A program made the position numbers and the translations under genes. 64,000 bases of DNA, taken from Tubiluchus corallicola. Lineage: Eukaryota > Priapulida > Priapulimorpha > Priapulimorphida > Tubiluchidae. The notes under the pieces were generated by a model. It ran no database searches. It saw only the letters and a program-made list of their open reading frames with translations, and had not been told where the DNA came from. This document shows, piece by piece, positions 1 through 28,343 of this stretch (positions are counted from its first letter, which is position 1; every line of letters begins with the position of its first letter). The stretch spans positions 62,501 through 126,500 of the forward strand of contig JAQGDQ010000261.1 of NCBI GenBank assembly GCA_030141605.1, given 5' to 3'.

Positions 1-192
1 ATCTACCTGCCTATTTTCCCTGTTGCCTGCCTACCTATGTACTTTCTTCAATATCAAACACAAACCTACATGCCTATAAACCACCACAAACAAACCCACC
101 AAAAGGGCAAAAAATCAGAACCACAAAACACCCGTTCACTCACATGGCGACCCACAAATCAGTTAACTGTATTTTTCGTAATTTTGTTTCAG

Positions 193-16934
<16,742 letters not shown>

Positions 16935-18227
16935 ATCAAATGTGAGAGTGGCAATCAATTCACCAACTTTGATATCACATGCTCTCAAGGAAATATTAAA
17001 CGAAGTTTTTTCAGTTCAGTCTGATATAAGAATTTAATTTTTAGTACGATATTGAAGCCTTTGGTGTAGTAGTGTGCACGTTTATTGTATACTAAACATA
17101 GCAAACAATTAATATACTTAATATCTTTTTTTCGCTTAAGTGGTGGGTAACATTGTTCCACTCCTCAATGTCAAAAATGAATCAGAAACTAATAAGCAAC
17201 TCAAATAGAAAACAGACAGAGTTACAATTTTTTACAATAGCTGAGCTCAAGTGTCTCTTGCTGCTCATTAGGTTGGATACTAATAAATTTCGTAATGTCT
17301 TTGGTTTTTTGCTAATATCGCTGATTCTACTATTGATTTTGATGTCGTTAATGTCGTTACTCTGCTTTGAGATAGCCTACTGACTACTGGCGTAGCCTGG
17401 TCGAAATAGCTTGATGCTTGACGAAGGAAGGTTATGGCGTGATATTTTTTATACGTCATGGGGCGAATAGAAATACTACCTTCTGTAAAAAATCTACACT
17501 AATTGTTGTACATTTCTGAGTTTTTTGTACGTGACAATAATTTACGTTAATACAGTCATGTGGCACTTTTAGTTACGTTTCTGCCACCAGGTAGCGCTGA
17601 TGAACAAAAGCTGCCAACAAGTGCATTAACAAAAATCTTGTAATGTCATTTTCGTTGATTGTGCATACAATGTAGCGAAAAATGAGAATAAACCTAAAAA
17701 AGCTACAAAATTAAAAATGTGCAACGCTTCTTTCAAATACATTTGTTTACGTAAATTTTCATTTTGCTTCTTTGGCTTTTTATGTTCGTTTATTTGTTTG
17801 TTTACAATTGGTTTCCATGGTACAGAATTTTAATGAAGTACCTATACACACACACGCACGCACGCACGCACACACACACACACACATATATAGCACCTAT
17901 ATATATATATATAGCAGCACTATATATATCTAGCATATGTTGACCGTGTGAGGAAAACTTAATATGTCAGGAAGACTTCTTAACTAGTCGATTCACCAAT
18001 GTTGTATAAAAAATGCAAGTTTCATTACAACAACTTTTACAAAAAATGCTTATTTATTGAGGTTTCTGTAAAATCCTCAAAATTTTCACATATATTGCTA
18101 CTGACTTGATTAGATTTTAAAAACCCAGAAGTACTAAGGTTCTAGAAGGTGTTTAGAAGACAAAATAATTGTGTTAAAATAATTTATATATACATCGTGG
18201 TGTTGTATTAATGTTACAACAAAATTA

Positions 18228-18320
18228 ATGTTAGGCTATATGACTACATTTCGTTTGATATATGTATCGACAAAAATGATGCAGTCGTTGGTGGTGTAGC
18301 CTCGAATCTTATACACAAAT
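18228..18320 (-). repeat. Repeat R1 fragment, inverted
   Basis: The reverse complement reads aagattcgaggctac...atatcaaacgaaatgt, matching the R1 head at 2170-2240. As with the other copies, a TA-rich microsatellite adjoins its head. Confidence 0.7.
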
Positions 18321-18474
18321 AAATAAATATATATATAAATCCAGATACCATTGAAATTAATATATAGATTGCATATGCTGCAATCAATCAGACCAGCAAG
18401 TACACTCACTGGAGTCCAAGGCATGGTTTATTCAGTACACGAATTACTGAAGAGAATTACTATTCTGTCGGGTG

Positions 18475-18546
18475 TTTAACTTAAACTTAACTTAACTTAA
18501 CTTAACTTAACTTAACTTAACTTAACTTAACTTAACTTAACTTAAA
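18475..18546. repeat. (CTTAA)n pentanucleotide array
   Basis: About fourteen near-perfect copies of cttaa. An isolated interstitial array with no subtelomeric context. Confidence 0.95.
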
Positions 18547-20539
18547 CAAGTTTAACTCTGAACTATTCCATAGCGTTACATTTTGATAGTGCTTGATAAG
18601 CTTCTGGAAACGTTGAGGAAGACTTTATTGGCTAAACCATCTAGCTTCTCCAAGTGTTTAGTACGAGTGGTACGTCAATTGTAATGTTGCCTCTTTGTGT
18701 AACTTTAGAAATATACAAGTGGCAATGTGTTGACTAGCAAAATATTCAACTGGCGAAACGTGCACTGGCCTAAACTGGCGAAGTGTGTACTGAGAAAATC
18801 TACAGCTGGCAAACTGGTGTTCTGGAAAACATATTGGTTACTTGGCGGAAGGTTACAAAAGGAGTAGAGGACTAGATCTCCACAACAACTGGTGAAATGC
18901 CTCCAGGATTTAACATGTAGGCAGCTCCTTATCCTTAACATTTACTGCAATTTACGCCAATTCTTATAGTTTTAGGTTTATCAGATGCTTATCCAACATG
19001 TAACGCCAGCCAGTTTTTACTGTGTTATTCTGAGAAAACTCGTAAGTATTTGCTGTTGCTATTGAAAATACTGTGCATTGTGGAAATGAAGGCAAACTAG
19101 ATTCATGGTTCTGTGTAGTGATTTCTTCCAAGATAATTATCATTTGCGACACAATGACGAACTACACTGCATGCACGCACAATTATACACGATACATTTA
19201 AAAGAACACAGCATTGTATAAAAATTTAAAAAACACTGAGCTATATTATAACACGCACGCACACAACTGCCTTCCATTGTACAGGGGTGATACGTGAATT
19301 TCCTATAATAATAATTTAATAATTTAAGTATTGAGACTTTGTAATTTAACCTAATTGGGAGGTAGAATTCTTGTGATTTAATCAATTTTAATGTTAAACT
19401 TGGACTGTTTAATTAATTGGAGATTAAATTTTCAAAATCAACCCTGAATTATCAAATGCACAACGTGATAAAGATGACAGAATTGCTCAATTGTAAGAAT
19501 TTACTAGAGATATACAAACTGATATAGTGAACAACTATTGGAGCAAAAAACAGATTTTAGGTAGGATCTTAGCTCAAATAACGAAAGAACGTAAACAATT
19601 GAAAGCCTCCAAAAAGACTTAGACTTAAAGCTTCAATACTAAACCAAATTAAATCAGAAATTTTCATAAGTCAGTTTGGTAAACATTGACAGTTGAAGCG
19701 CAGACAATACCATTATTTTCCGGGACGATGACATTTCCTTTAGAGATCTTATTACGAACATTTGAACGTGCTACAGTTTTAACAGTTCACTTGCCCAACC
19801 TAATTATAATGAACCAAGCAAATTTTTATTGTTGAAATATTTCAATTCTGCTATCCCTGTTAAAGATTGTAAATGTTAATTTTATAGTCAATGAACCACT
19901 ACTACTCCTAGTTAGTTAATATGCGCCTCCCGGACACCAATTTTCAATGTGAAATTGAGACAATTGAGACAAATTGGGACAAAATGGGAATTCGTTTGAA
20001 TTTCTTCAAATAGATGGCGCTGACGCAAATTTCACGTACGCGCCGTAGATTCGCCACACCGCCACATTTGAAATGCGTTTGTCACAAATTATTTACATTT
20101 GGTGTGAAATTTTTACCATTTTTTCGAGAGAGAAACATGAGAACTCGACAGCAAACGGTAAGCAAATTTATTTCCGACTTTCTGACACGCAATAGCGGGC
20201 CAGCGCTCCATAAATGCGAACAGTATGAGCGCTTCGGTACAGTAGCCCTATAATATTTTTTATCATTAAAGTTTGTCGCCGAGTTAAATTATTCTGACTG
20301 TTAATACGTTAACAAAACGGCTCAGTTAGCACTCGAGGGTCGTTCAGCAGTGTGTTATAATAGTGAAAAAGTGAAATAATAGAGCAAAAACAATGCAAAC
20401 ATTGAAGTCATGTTGAGCTAGCCTAGTAGTACCAGAGAGTCAGTTTGGGAGATAAAAATTGATGAGCCACTAACATAACTCGTGTGCACTTGTGTGAAGG
20501 TGTTGTAATTATGTATACTAAATACTATATTTTTTATAG

Positions 20540-20667
20540 CACGTACTGTGCGTGTTGTGCTAGACGACATAGCACAACGTGGTCAACTACAACATGTACC
20601 ACCCCCGGTTGAGCCAGTTGTCGTGAGTAAGCCAAGCACGAGTCAGCTAAGGCCAGCTGGTCCTCAG
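20540..20667 (+). pseudogene. Exon-like segment of DUF6729-like gene, copy 1
   Basis: Bounded by tttttatag and a tcctcag|gt donor. It is open in the phase that joins to the next exon at 20819, encoding a hydrophilic, Pro/Ser-rich stretch (VPPPVEPVVVSKPSTSQ). Copy 2 has the same exon at 23652-23779. In copy 3 (from 26784) a net loss of 17 bases shifts the frame. Confidence 0.55.
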
Positions 20668-20818
20668 GTTAATTCTATTTTTTTTTTGTACCTCAAGTGT
20701 TCTTTCTAATTTTTAGAAACTGTAATTTTTAGAAACTGCACTTTAGAAACTGACTATAGTATGACTATGTTGAATATAGTGTTTATATGATTTTAACGCT
20801 GGTTTTATTTCTCTATAG

Positions 20819-21475
20819 AGTCTCTTGCCTTCAGCTTGGAAAGAAGCCATACCAAAGAGGGAACAGGCCTGGGTCTCTAAGGCTGTTTTCATCATTGGAC
20901 CTGGTGGTAAATGGCAGTTGAAGCCGAACATCCAGATGTGGGTTCATCCACCACAACCTCTAATGATTCATAATCAGCCACCAGCGTCCACGGCTCTGTT
21001 TTTTGCAAGACCATTATTTCTTTGGATGCCATTTCGTTTCTGGAAGGTGAGACTGCAGTGTGTAAAACCTGACCGAGTAGGACAAATGGCTCTTTGTGGA
21101 TATTAAAAGACAGTTCGCCAAGTAGTCGATGTGGATGGCACCTTTTTTCTTGCTACTGACTATCTGGAATGTAGAGTATGCCATACCAAAGTTGCAGCAT
21201 GGTGCCCAGGAATACTACAACAAATCGATGTAGGCCATCGTCCGCAGTTTCCTGCACTGCTAACATACAGGTATGCATGTAGCAAGCGTCTTCTGATGAT
21301 GGATTCCACGTGTGCAGAAGGTGCTGGATTGACGGAGATGGCTGCTGGACGGATGAGACGTTACAGCGAGGCGAACCAAGATCCGCCACATCTGATGTAC
21401 GTAGACAGGGATTGCTGTTCATCGACAGGAACAAGGAGTAAGACACATGCCATGTTTCACTTGTGGAAGAACCTG
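20819..21475 (+). pseudogene. DUF6729-like transposase-type gene, broken (copy 1)
   Basis: After a ctctatag acceptor the frame reads SLLPSAWKEAIPKREQAW, then a Trp/Pro-rich block (QMWVHPPQP, FFARPLFLWMPFRFWKV). A zinc-ribbon-like CRVCHTKVAAW follows, then FPALLTYRYACSKR, then an abrupt jump to MDST and YVDRDCC. This order matches my recollection of the DUF6729 proteins common in fish and invertebrate genomes. The Asp-rich motifs suggest an RNase-H-like DDE transposase core with a large internal deletion. A TAA at 21104-21106 interrupts the frame. Copy 1 has Arg where copies 2 and 3 keep a Cys of the first zinc pair (CVKPDRVG against CVKPDCVG). Confidence 0.65.
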
Positions 21476-21724
21476 ATTGTTTTTTGTATTTGTATTGTAT
21501 TGTTTTATATTTTGTATTATTTTTTGCTGTGCACAGTTTTTTGGGGGTTTTTTAATATTTTTTTCTGCCCCCACCAAACCAACTACCAAACACTACTAGC
21601 TATAGCTCATTTTCATTCCCTTCCCATCCATGCAGTTTTTATTTTTTTTCTGCCATGCTGTGAACTGTATAACTTGTATATCTGTATTTTTTTCTGCACT
21701 GTATTCTTTAAATTATATGCTTAG

Positions 21725-22357
21725 TACAGTTTTTTGCTTAAACATGTAAATCTGTATTTTTTCTGCACTGTATTTTGACTGTAATGTTTCTGTAATTTGT
21801 GGTTTTCATTTATATTGTGATTGTGGTTTCATTCTAACCAGAAGTACAGTTTTTTTGCTTAAACATGTAAATCTGTATTTTTTCTGCACTGTATTTTGAC
21901 TGTAATGTTTCTGTAATTTGTGGTTTTCATTTATATTGTGATTGTGGTTTCATTCTAACCAGAAGTACAGTTTTTTTGCTTAAACATGTAAATCTGTATT
22001 TTTTCTACACTGTATTTTGACTGTAATGTTTCTGTAATTTCTGGTTTTCATTTATATTGTGATTGTGGTTTCATTCTAACCAGAAGTACAGTTTTTTTGC
22101 TCAAACATGTAAATCTGTATTTTTTCTGCAGTGTATTTTGACTGTATAATGTTTCTGTAATTTCTGGTTTTCATTTATATTGTGATTGTGGTTTCATTCT
22201 AACCAGAAGTACAGTTTTTTTGCTTAAACATGTAAATCTGTATTTTTTCTGCACTGTATTTTGACTGTATAATGTTTCTGTAATTTGTGGTTTTCATTTA
22301 TATTGTGATTGTGGTTTCATTCTAACCAGAAGTACAGTTTTTTTGCTTAAACATGTA
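21725..22357 (+). repeat. ~121-bp minisatellite of copy 1
   Basis: About five units of 120-123 bp, each starting tacagttttttgcttaaaca and containing ctgtattttgactgt and ggtttcattctaaccagaag. Unit starts are near 21725, 21845, 21966, 22087, 22210 and 22333. Confidence 0.9.
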
Positions 22358-22815
22358 GTATAAATGTAGTTTTTAAAACTGTCTATCTTGTTCTATCAGA
22401 TAATAAAATAGAATAGTAAAATAAAATAAAATAAAATCAGTAGTATAGTTATAAAAATGTTTAAAACCTTAAAAATAAAACCTTATAACCTTACAATGTT
22501 GTTTTCTTGTCTATGTTAGAATTGATTTTGCTGAATAAATAAATTATACACAGTATATAAAGTGCCAAATAGCACCAGAAACTTGTGAAAAGTAGTTTAT
22601 GCACGTTCAATTATGCATTCAAAAAAATTACAGACATTAACTGAATTAAAACGTTACATTCTGATTATGTTGAATGAGTTGCAAGGCACAAACTGTTAAA
22701 AATGAATTACAAGGTGAATTACTGTGAGAATTACCACATAAACAGGTATTCAATGCATCTACTAAACGTACGAAAAGCTATACTATTGCTTATGCTCAAT
22801 AAATTACCTTCGTCT

Positions 22816-23050
22816 GCTGACACGCCCGTGCTGTAACGAGGGGCCCCGGGTTCGCACACCGCTGCGGCGAAACTTTTTCACCTCGCACAAAAGTAGCGCG
22901 ATTTTTTTATCAACGCGCGTACGGGACGAAGGAAGGTCCGAGCATGAAGTTCCACCGATTTCGGCTCGAATCCGCGCGAAAAAAAGTGACCTCGGCAGGA
23001 CGCGAACCCGCAACCCTTTGCGTGCGACAGAGAAGATTGGGCGGGTGCCT
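22816..23050. repeat. GC-rich tail with opposed tRNA-like B boxes, copy 1
   Basis: One B-box-like sequence on + (ccgggttcgcacacc) and one on - (gcgggttcgcgtcc) face each other across about 150 bases. The minus-strand end reads like the 3' half of a tRNA. Equivalent tails occur at 25756-25989 and 33123-33358. The segment is much richer in GC than the rest of the element. Confidence 0.55.
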
Positions 23051-23927
23051 TAGGCGCCTCCCGGACACCAATTTTCAAGGTGAAATTGAGACAAAATGGG
23101 AATTCGTTTGAATTTCTTCAAATAGATGGCGCTGACGCAAATTTCACGCACGCGCCGTAGATTCGCCACACCGCCACATTTGAAATGCGTTTGTGACAAA
23201 TTATTTACACTTTGTGTGAAATTTTTACCATTCTTTCGAGAGAGAAACATGAGAACTCGACAGCAAACGGTAAGCAAATTTATTTCCGACTTTCTGACAC
23301 GCAATAGCGGGCCAGCGCTCCATAAATGCGAACAGTATGAGCGCTTCGGTACAGTAGCCCAATAATATTTTTTATCATTAAAGTTTTTCGCAGAGTTAAA
23401 TTATTCTGACTGTTAATACGTTAACAAAACGGCTCAGTTAGCGCTCGAGGGTCGTTCAGCAGTGTGTTATAATAGTGAAAAAGTGAAATAATAGAGCAAA
23501 AACAATGCAAACATTGAAGTCATGTTGAGCTAGCCTAGTAGTACCAGAGAGTCAGTTTGGGAGATAGAAATTGATGAGCCACTAACATAACTCGTGTACA
23601 CTTGTGTGAAGGTGTTGTAATTATGTATACTAAATACTATATTTTTTATAGCACGTACTGTGCGTGTTGTGCTAGACGACATAGCACAACGTGGTCAACT
23701 ACAACATGTATCACCCCCGGTTGAGCCAGTTGTCGTGAGTAAGCCAAGCACGAGTCAGCTAAGGCTAGCTGGTCCTCAGGTTAGTTCTATTTTTTTATAC
23801 CTCATGTGTTCTTGCTAATTTTTAGAAACTGTAATTTTTAGAAACTGCACTTTAGAAACTGACTATAGTATGACTATGTTGAATATAGTGTTTATATAAT
23901 TTTAACGCTGGTTTTATTTCTCTATAG

Positions 23928-24588
23928 AGTCTCTTGCCTTCAGCTTGGAAAGAAGCCATACCAAAGAGGGAACAGGCCTGGGTCTCTAAGGCTGTTTTCA
24001 TCATTGGACCTGGTGGTAAACGGCAGTTGAAGCCGAACATCCAGATGTGGGTTCATCCACCACAACCTCTAATGATTCATAATCAGCCACCAGCATCCAC
24101 GGCTCTGTTTTTTGCAAGACCATTATTTCTTTGGATGCCATTTCGTTTCTGGAAGGTGAGACTGCAGTGTGTAAAACCTGACTGCGTAGGACAAATGGCT
24201 CTTTATGGATATTAAAAGACAGTTCGCCAAGTAGTCGATGTGGATGGCACCTTTCTTCTTGCTACTAACTATCTGGAATGTAGAGTATGCCATACCAAAG
24301 TTGCAGCATGGTGCCCAGGAATACTACAACAAATCGATGTAGGCCATCGTTCGCAATTTCCTGCACTGCTAACATACAGGTATGCATGTAGCAAGCGTCT
24401 TCTGATGATGGATTCCACGTGTGCAGAAGGTGCTGGATTGACGGAGATGGCTGCTGGACGGATGAGACGTTACAGCGAGGCGAACCAAGATCCGCCACAT
24501 CTGATGTACGTAGACAGGGATTGCTGTTCATTGACAGGAACAAGGAGTAAGACACATGCCATGTTTCACTTGTGGAAGAACCTGATTG
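23928..24588 (+). pseudogene. DUF6729-like gene, broken (copy 2)
   Basis: Same domain order, internal deletion and TAA stop as copy 1. It keeps the zinc-pair Cys (CVKPDCVG). Downstream, the frame runs into the T-rich region and minisatellite without a natural C-terminus. Confidence 0.65.
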
Positions 24589-24781
24589 TTTTTTTGTATT
24601 TGTATTGCATTGTTTTATATTTTGTATTATTTTTTGCTGTGCAGTTTTTTGGGGTTTTTTTAATATTTTTTTCTGCCCCCACCAAACCAACTACCAAACA
24701 CTACTAGCTATAGCTCATTTTCATTCCCTTCCCATCCATGCAGTTTTTATTTTTTTTCTGCCATGCTGTGAACTGTATAAC

Positions 24782-25282
24782 TTGTATATCTGTATTTTTT
24801 CTGCACTGTATTTTGACTGTGTAATGTTTCTGTAATTTCTGGTTTTCATTTATATTGTGATTGTGGTTTCATTCTAACCAGAAGTACAGTTTTTTTGCTT
24901 AAACATGTAAATCTGTATTTTTTCTGCACTGTATTTTGACTGTGTAATGTTTCTGTAATTTCTGGTTTTCATTTATATTGTGATTGTGGTTTCATTCTAA
25001 CCAGAAGTACAGTTTTTTTGCTTAAACATGTAAATCTGTATTTTTTCTGCACTGTATTTTGACTGTGTAATGTTTCTGTAATTTCTGGTTTTCATTTATA
25101 TTGTGATTGTGGTTTCATTCTAACCAGAAGTACAGTTTTTTTGCTTAAACATGTAAACCTGTATTTTTTCTGCACTGTATTTTGACTGTGTAATGTTTCT
25201 GTAATTTCTGGTTTTCATTTATATTGTGATTGTGGTTTCATTCTAACCAGAAGTACAGTTTTTTTGCTTAAACATGTAGTAT
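24782..25282 (+). repeat. ~121-bp minisatellite of copy 2
   Basis: Four close copies of the unit seen in copy 1, distinguished by tgactgtgtaatgtttctg in place of tgactgtaatgtttctg. This variant is uniform within copy 2, pointing to local homogenisation. Confidence 0.9.
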
Positions 25283-26342
25283 AAATGTAGTTTTTAAAAC
25301 TGTCTATCTTGTTCTATCAGATAATAAAATAGAATAGTAAAATAAAATAATAATAAAATGGAAAATAAAATAAAATCAGTAGTATAGTTATAAAAATGTT
25401 TAAAACCTTAAAAATAAAACCTTATAACCTTACAATGTTGTTTTCTTGTCTATGTTAGAATTGATTTTGCTGAATAAATAAATTATACACAGTATATAAA
25501 GTGCCAAATAGCACCAGAAACTTGTGAAAAGTAGTTTATGCACGTTCAATTATACATTCAAAAAAATTACAGACATTAACTGAATTAAAACATTACATTC
25601 TGATTATGTTGAATGAGTTACAAGGCACAAACTGTTAAAAATGAATTACAAGGTGAACTACTGTGAGAATTACCACATAAACAGGTATTCAATGCATCTA
25701 CTAAACGTACGAAAAGCTATACTGTTGCTTATGCTCAATAAATTATCTTCGTCTGCTGACACGCCCGTGCTGTAACGAGGGGCCCCGGGTTTGCACACCG
25801 CTGCGGCGAAACTTTTTCACCTCGCACAAAAGTAGCGTGATTTTTTATCAATGCGCGTACGGGACGAAGGAAGGTCCGAGCATGAAGTTCCACCGATTTC
25901 GGCTCGAATCCGCGCGAAAAAAGTGACCTCGGCAGGACGCGAACCCGCAACCCTTTGCGTGCGACAGAGAAGATTGGGCGGGTGCCTTTGCGCCTCCCGG
26001 ACACCAATTTTCAATGTGAAATTGAGACAAAATGGGATTTCGTTTGAATTTCTTCAATTAGATGGCGCTGACGCAAATTTCACGCACACGCCGTAGCTTC
26101 GCCACACCACCACGTTTGAAATGCGTTTGCAACAAATTATTTACATTTTTTGTGAAACTTTTGCCATTCTTTCGAGAGAGAAACATGAGAAATCGACGGC
26201 AAACGGTAAGCCAATTTATTTCCGACTTTTTGACACGCAATAGCGGGCCAGCGCTCCATAAATGCGAACAGTATGAGCATTTCGGTACAGTAGCCCAATA
26301 ATATTTTTTATCATTAAAGTTTGTCGCCGAGTTAAATTATTC

Positions 26343-26554
26343 TGCGCCATTAATTAAAGAATGTACCAGCTTTGTCTCAAACACCAAGACGACAAGAATA
26401 AATTTAACAACTTTATTATAACTCGCAAAGCAACGAGGTTGTAACTAGAAAGATGAGCGCAACCGGGAAAAACAAAGAGGTTGAAAACAAAAGAGCAACT
26501 TTGCAAAAGTAGTAAAGTTGATAAAACTAACAACACGCATGTATACTGGCGCTG
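26343..26554. mobile_element. Small insertion in copy 3 leader
   Basis: About 212 bases interrupt the sequence that is continuous (ttattctg-actgttaatac) in copies 1 and 2. Its ends read cgccattaatt and tatactggcg, a weak inverted match. An AATAAA-type signal is present on both strands. Possibly a small non-autonomous element or LTR fragment. Confidence 0.45.
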
Positions 26555-27027
26555 ATTGTTAATACGTTAACAAAACGGCTCAGGGTCGTTCAGCAGTGTG
26601 TTATAATAGTGAAAAAGTGAAATAATAGAGCAAAAACAATGCAAACATTGAAGTCATGTTGAGCTAGCATCGTACCAGAGAGTCAGTTTGGGAGATAGAA
26701 ATTGATGAGCCACTAACATAACTCGTGTGCACTTGTGTGAAGGTGTTGTAATTATGTATACTAAATAATATATTTTTTTATAGCACTTACTGTGCGTGTT
26801 GTGCTAGAAGACATAGCACAACGTGGTCAACGTGGTTGAGCCAGTTGTCGTGAGCAAGCCAAGCACGAGTCAGCTAAGGCCAGCTGGTCCTCAGGTTAGT
26901 TCTAATTTTTTTGTACCTCATGTGTTCTTGCTAATTTTTAGAAACTGCACTTTAGAAACTGACTATAGTATGACTATGTTGAATATAGTGTTTATATAAT
27001 TTTAACACTGGTTTTATTTCTCTATAG

Positions 27028-27835
27028 AGTCTCTTGTCTTCAGCTTGGAAAGAAGCTATACCAAAGAGGGAACAGGCCTGGATCTCGAAGGCTGTTTTCA
27101 TCATTGGACCTGGTGGTAAATGGCAGTTGAAGCCGAACATCCAGATGTGGGTTCATCCACCACAACCTCTAATGATTCGTAATCAGCCACCAGCATCCAC
27201 GGCTCTGTTTTTTGCAAGACCATTATTTCTTTGGATGCCATTTTGTTTCTGGAAGGTGAGACTGCAGTGTGTAAAACCTGACTGCGTAGGACAAATGGCT
27301 CTTTGTGGATATTAAAAGACAGTTCGCCAAGTAGTCAATGTGGATGGCACCTTTCTTCTTGCTACTGACTATCTGGAATGTAGAGTGTGCCATACCAAAG
27401 TTGCAGCATGGTGCCCAGGAATACTACAGCAAATCGCTGTAGGTCATCGTCCGCAGTTTCCTGCACTACTAACATATCTGTTGCCACGTGTGCAGAAGGT
27501 GCTGGATTGACGAAGATGGCTGCTGGACTGATGACATGTTACAGCGAGGCGAACCAAGATCCGCCACATCTGATGTACGTAGACAGGGATTGCTGTTCAT
27601 CGACAGGAACAAGGAGTAAGACATATGACATGTTTCACTTTTGGAAGAACCTGATTGTTCAGCTAGATATCTACCACTTCATTAGAAGAATAGGATCCTG
27701 TGCTCTCGAGTCTCATCCGCTCTATGCACAATTCATGAGGCAAATCTCAGCAGCCATATTCGAGTGGGATGACCAAGACGTGCATAAACTCATCGCAGCC
27801 AAACGGTCGGAGCTGGAGTTCAGTTGTAAACTTTG
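27028..27835 (+). pseudogene. DUF6729-like gene, broken, longest version (copy 3)
   Basis: Carries the same TAA (27313-27315) as the other copies. After YVDRDCC it continues through FWKNLIVQLDIYHFIRR, HPLYAQFMRQ and IFEWDDQDVHKL, a segment absent from copies 1 and 2. This matches the LDIWHFMRR...FEWD segment I associate with the family and probably contributes to the catalytic core. Copy 3 therefore cannot simply be a duplicate of copy 1 or 2. Confidence 0.65.
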
Positions 27836-28022
27836 TATTGTATTTTTATATTTTGTATTATTTTATTTCTTGCTGTGCTCAGTTTTTTGGGTTTTTTTTT
27901 AATATTTTTTTCTGCCCCTACCAAACCAAATACCAAACATTACTAACTATAACTCATCATCCATGCAGTTCTGCCATGCTGTGAACTGTATAACTTGTAT
28001 ATCTGTATTTTTTCTGCACTGT

Positions 28023-28343
28023 ATTCTTTAAATTATATGGTTAGTGCAGTTTTTTTGCTTAAACATGTAAATGTGTATTTTTTCTGCACTGTATTTTGAC
28101 TGTAATGTTTCTGTAATTTATGGTTTTCATTTATATTGTGATTGTGGTTTCATTCTAACCAGAAGTGCAGTTTTTTTGCTTAAACATGTATATCTGTATT
28201 TTTTTGCACTGCATTTTGACTGTAATGTTTCTGTAATTTGTGGTTTTCATTTATATTGTGATTGTGGTTTCATTCTAACCAGAAGTGCAGTTTTTTTGCT
28301 TAAACATGTATATCTGTATTTTTTTGCACTGTATTTTGACTGT
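28023..28343 (+). repeat. Minisatellite of copy 3, left part
   Basis: About two and a half units of the ~121-bp repeat. They are interrupted by the LINE after ctgtattttgactgt and resume at 32413. Confidence 0.88.
28329..28343. repeat. Target-site duplication, left (15 bp)
   Basis: ctgtattttgactgt, identical to 32413-32427. Both lie within the minisatellite unit consensus, so the LINE entered one unit and duplicated 15 bases. Confidence 0.9.

Larger units (their letters stand above)
16935..19922. other. Spacer between POMGNT1 and the transposon array
   Basis: No host exon recognised. Contents: CA/TA microsatellite (17845-17932), an inverted fragment of repeat R1 (18228-18320), a CTTAA pentamer array (18475-18546), and AT-rich sequence to 19922. 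Confidence 0.6.
19923..23053 (+). mobile_element. DUF6729-like transposon, copy 1 of three in tandem
   Basis: A 3131-bp unit from gcgcctcccggacacc to ...gattgggcgggtgcctta, where the next copy starts without a gap. Internal order: leader with an 79-codon open frame (20014-20253), exon-like 20540-20667, exon-like 20819-21475, 121-bp minisatellite, AT-rich stretch, GC-rich tail with tRNA-like boxes. The two ends show only a weak inverted match (ggcgcctcccgg against aaggcacccgccc). The gene inside is broken, so mobility would need an enzyme supplied elsewhere. Confidence 0.75.
23054..25989 (+). mobile_element. DUF6729-like transposon, copy 2
   Basis: A 2936-bp unit, nearly identical to copy 1 and in the same orientation, with the same leader, exons (23652-23779 and 23928-24588), shared TAA (24213-24215), minisatellite (four units) and GC-rich tail. 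It differs from copy 1 by scattered substitutions and by minisatellite unit number. Confidence 0.75.

Noticed and set aside
18475-18546. Interstitial telomere sequence
   Set aside because: CTTAA is not a known animal telomere unit (TTAGGG type), and there is no subtelomeric context.
21153-24690. Minus-strand open frames of 97-141 codons opposite the DUF6729-like genes
   Set aside because: They mirror the conserved plus-strand coding sequence and have no features of their own.
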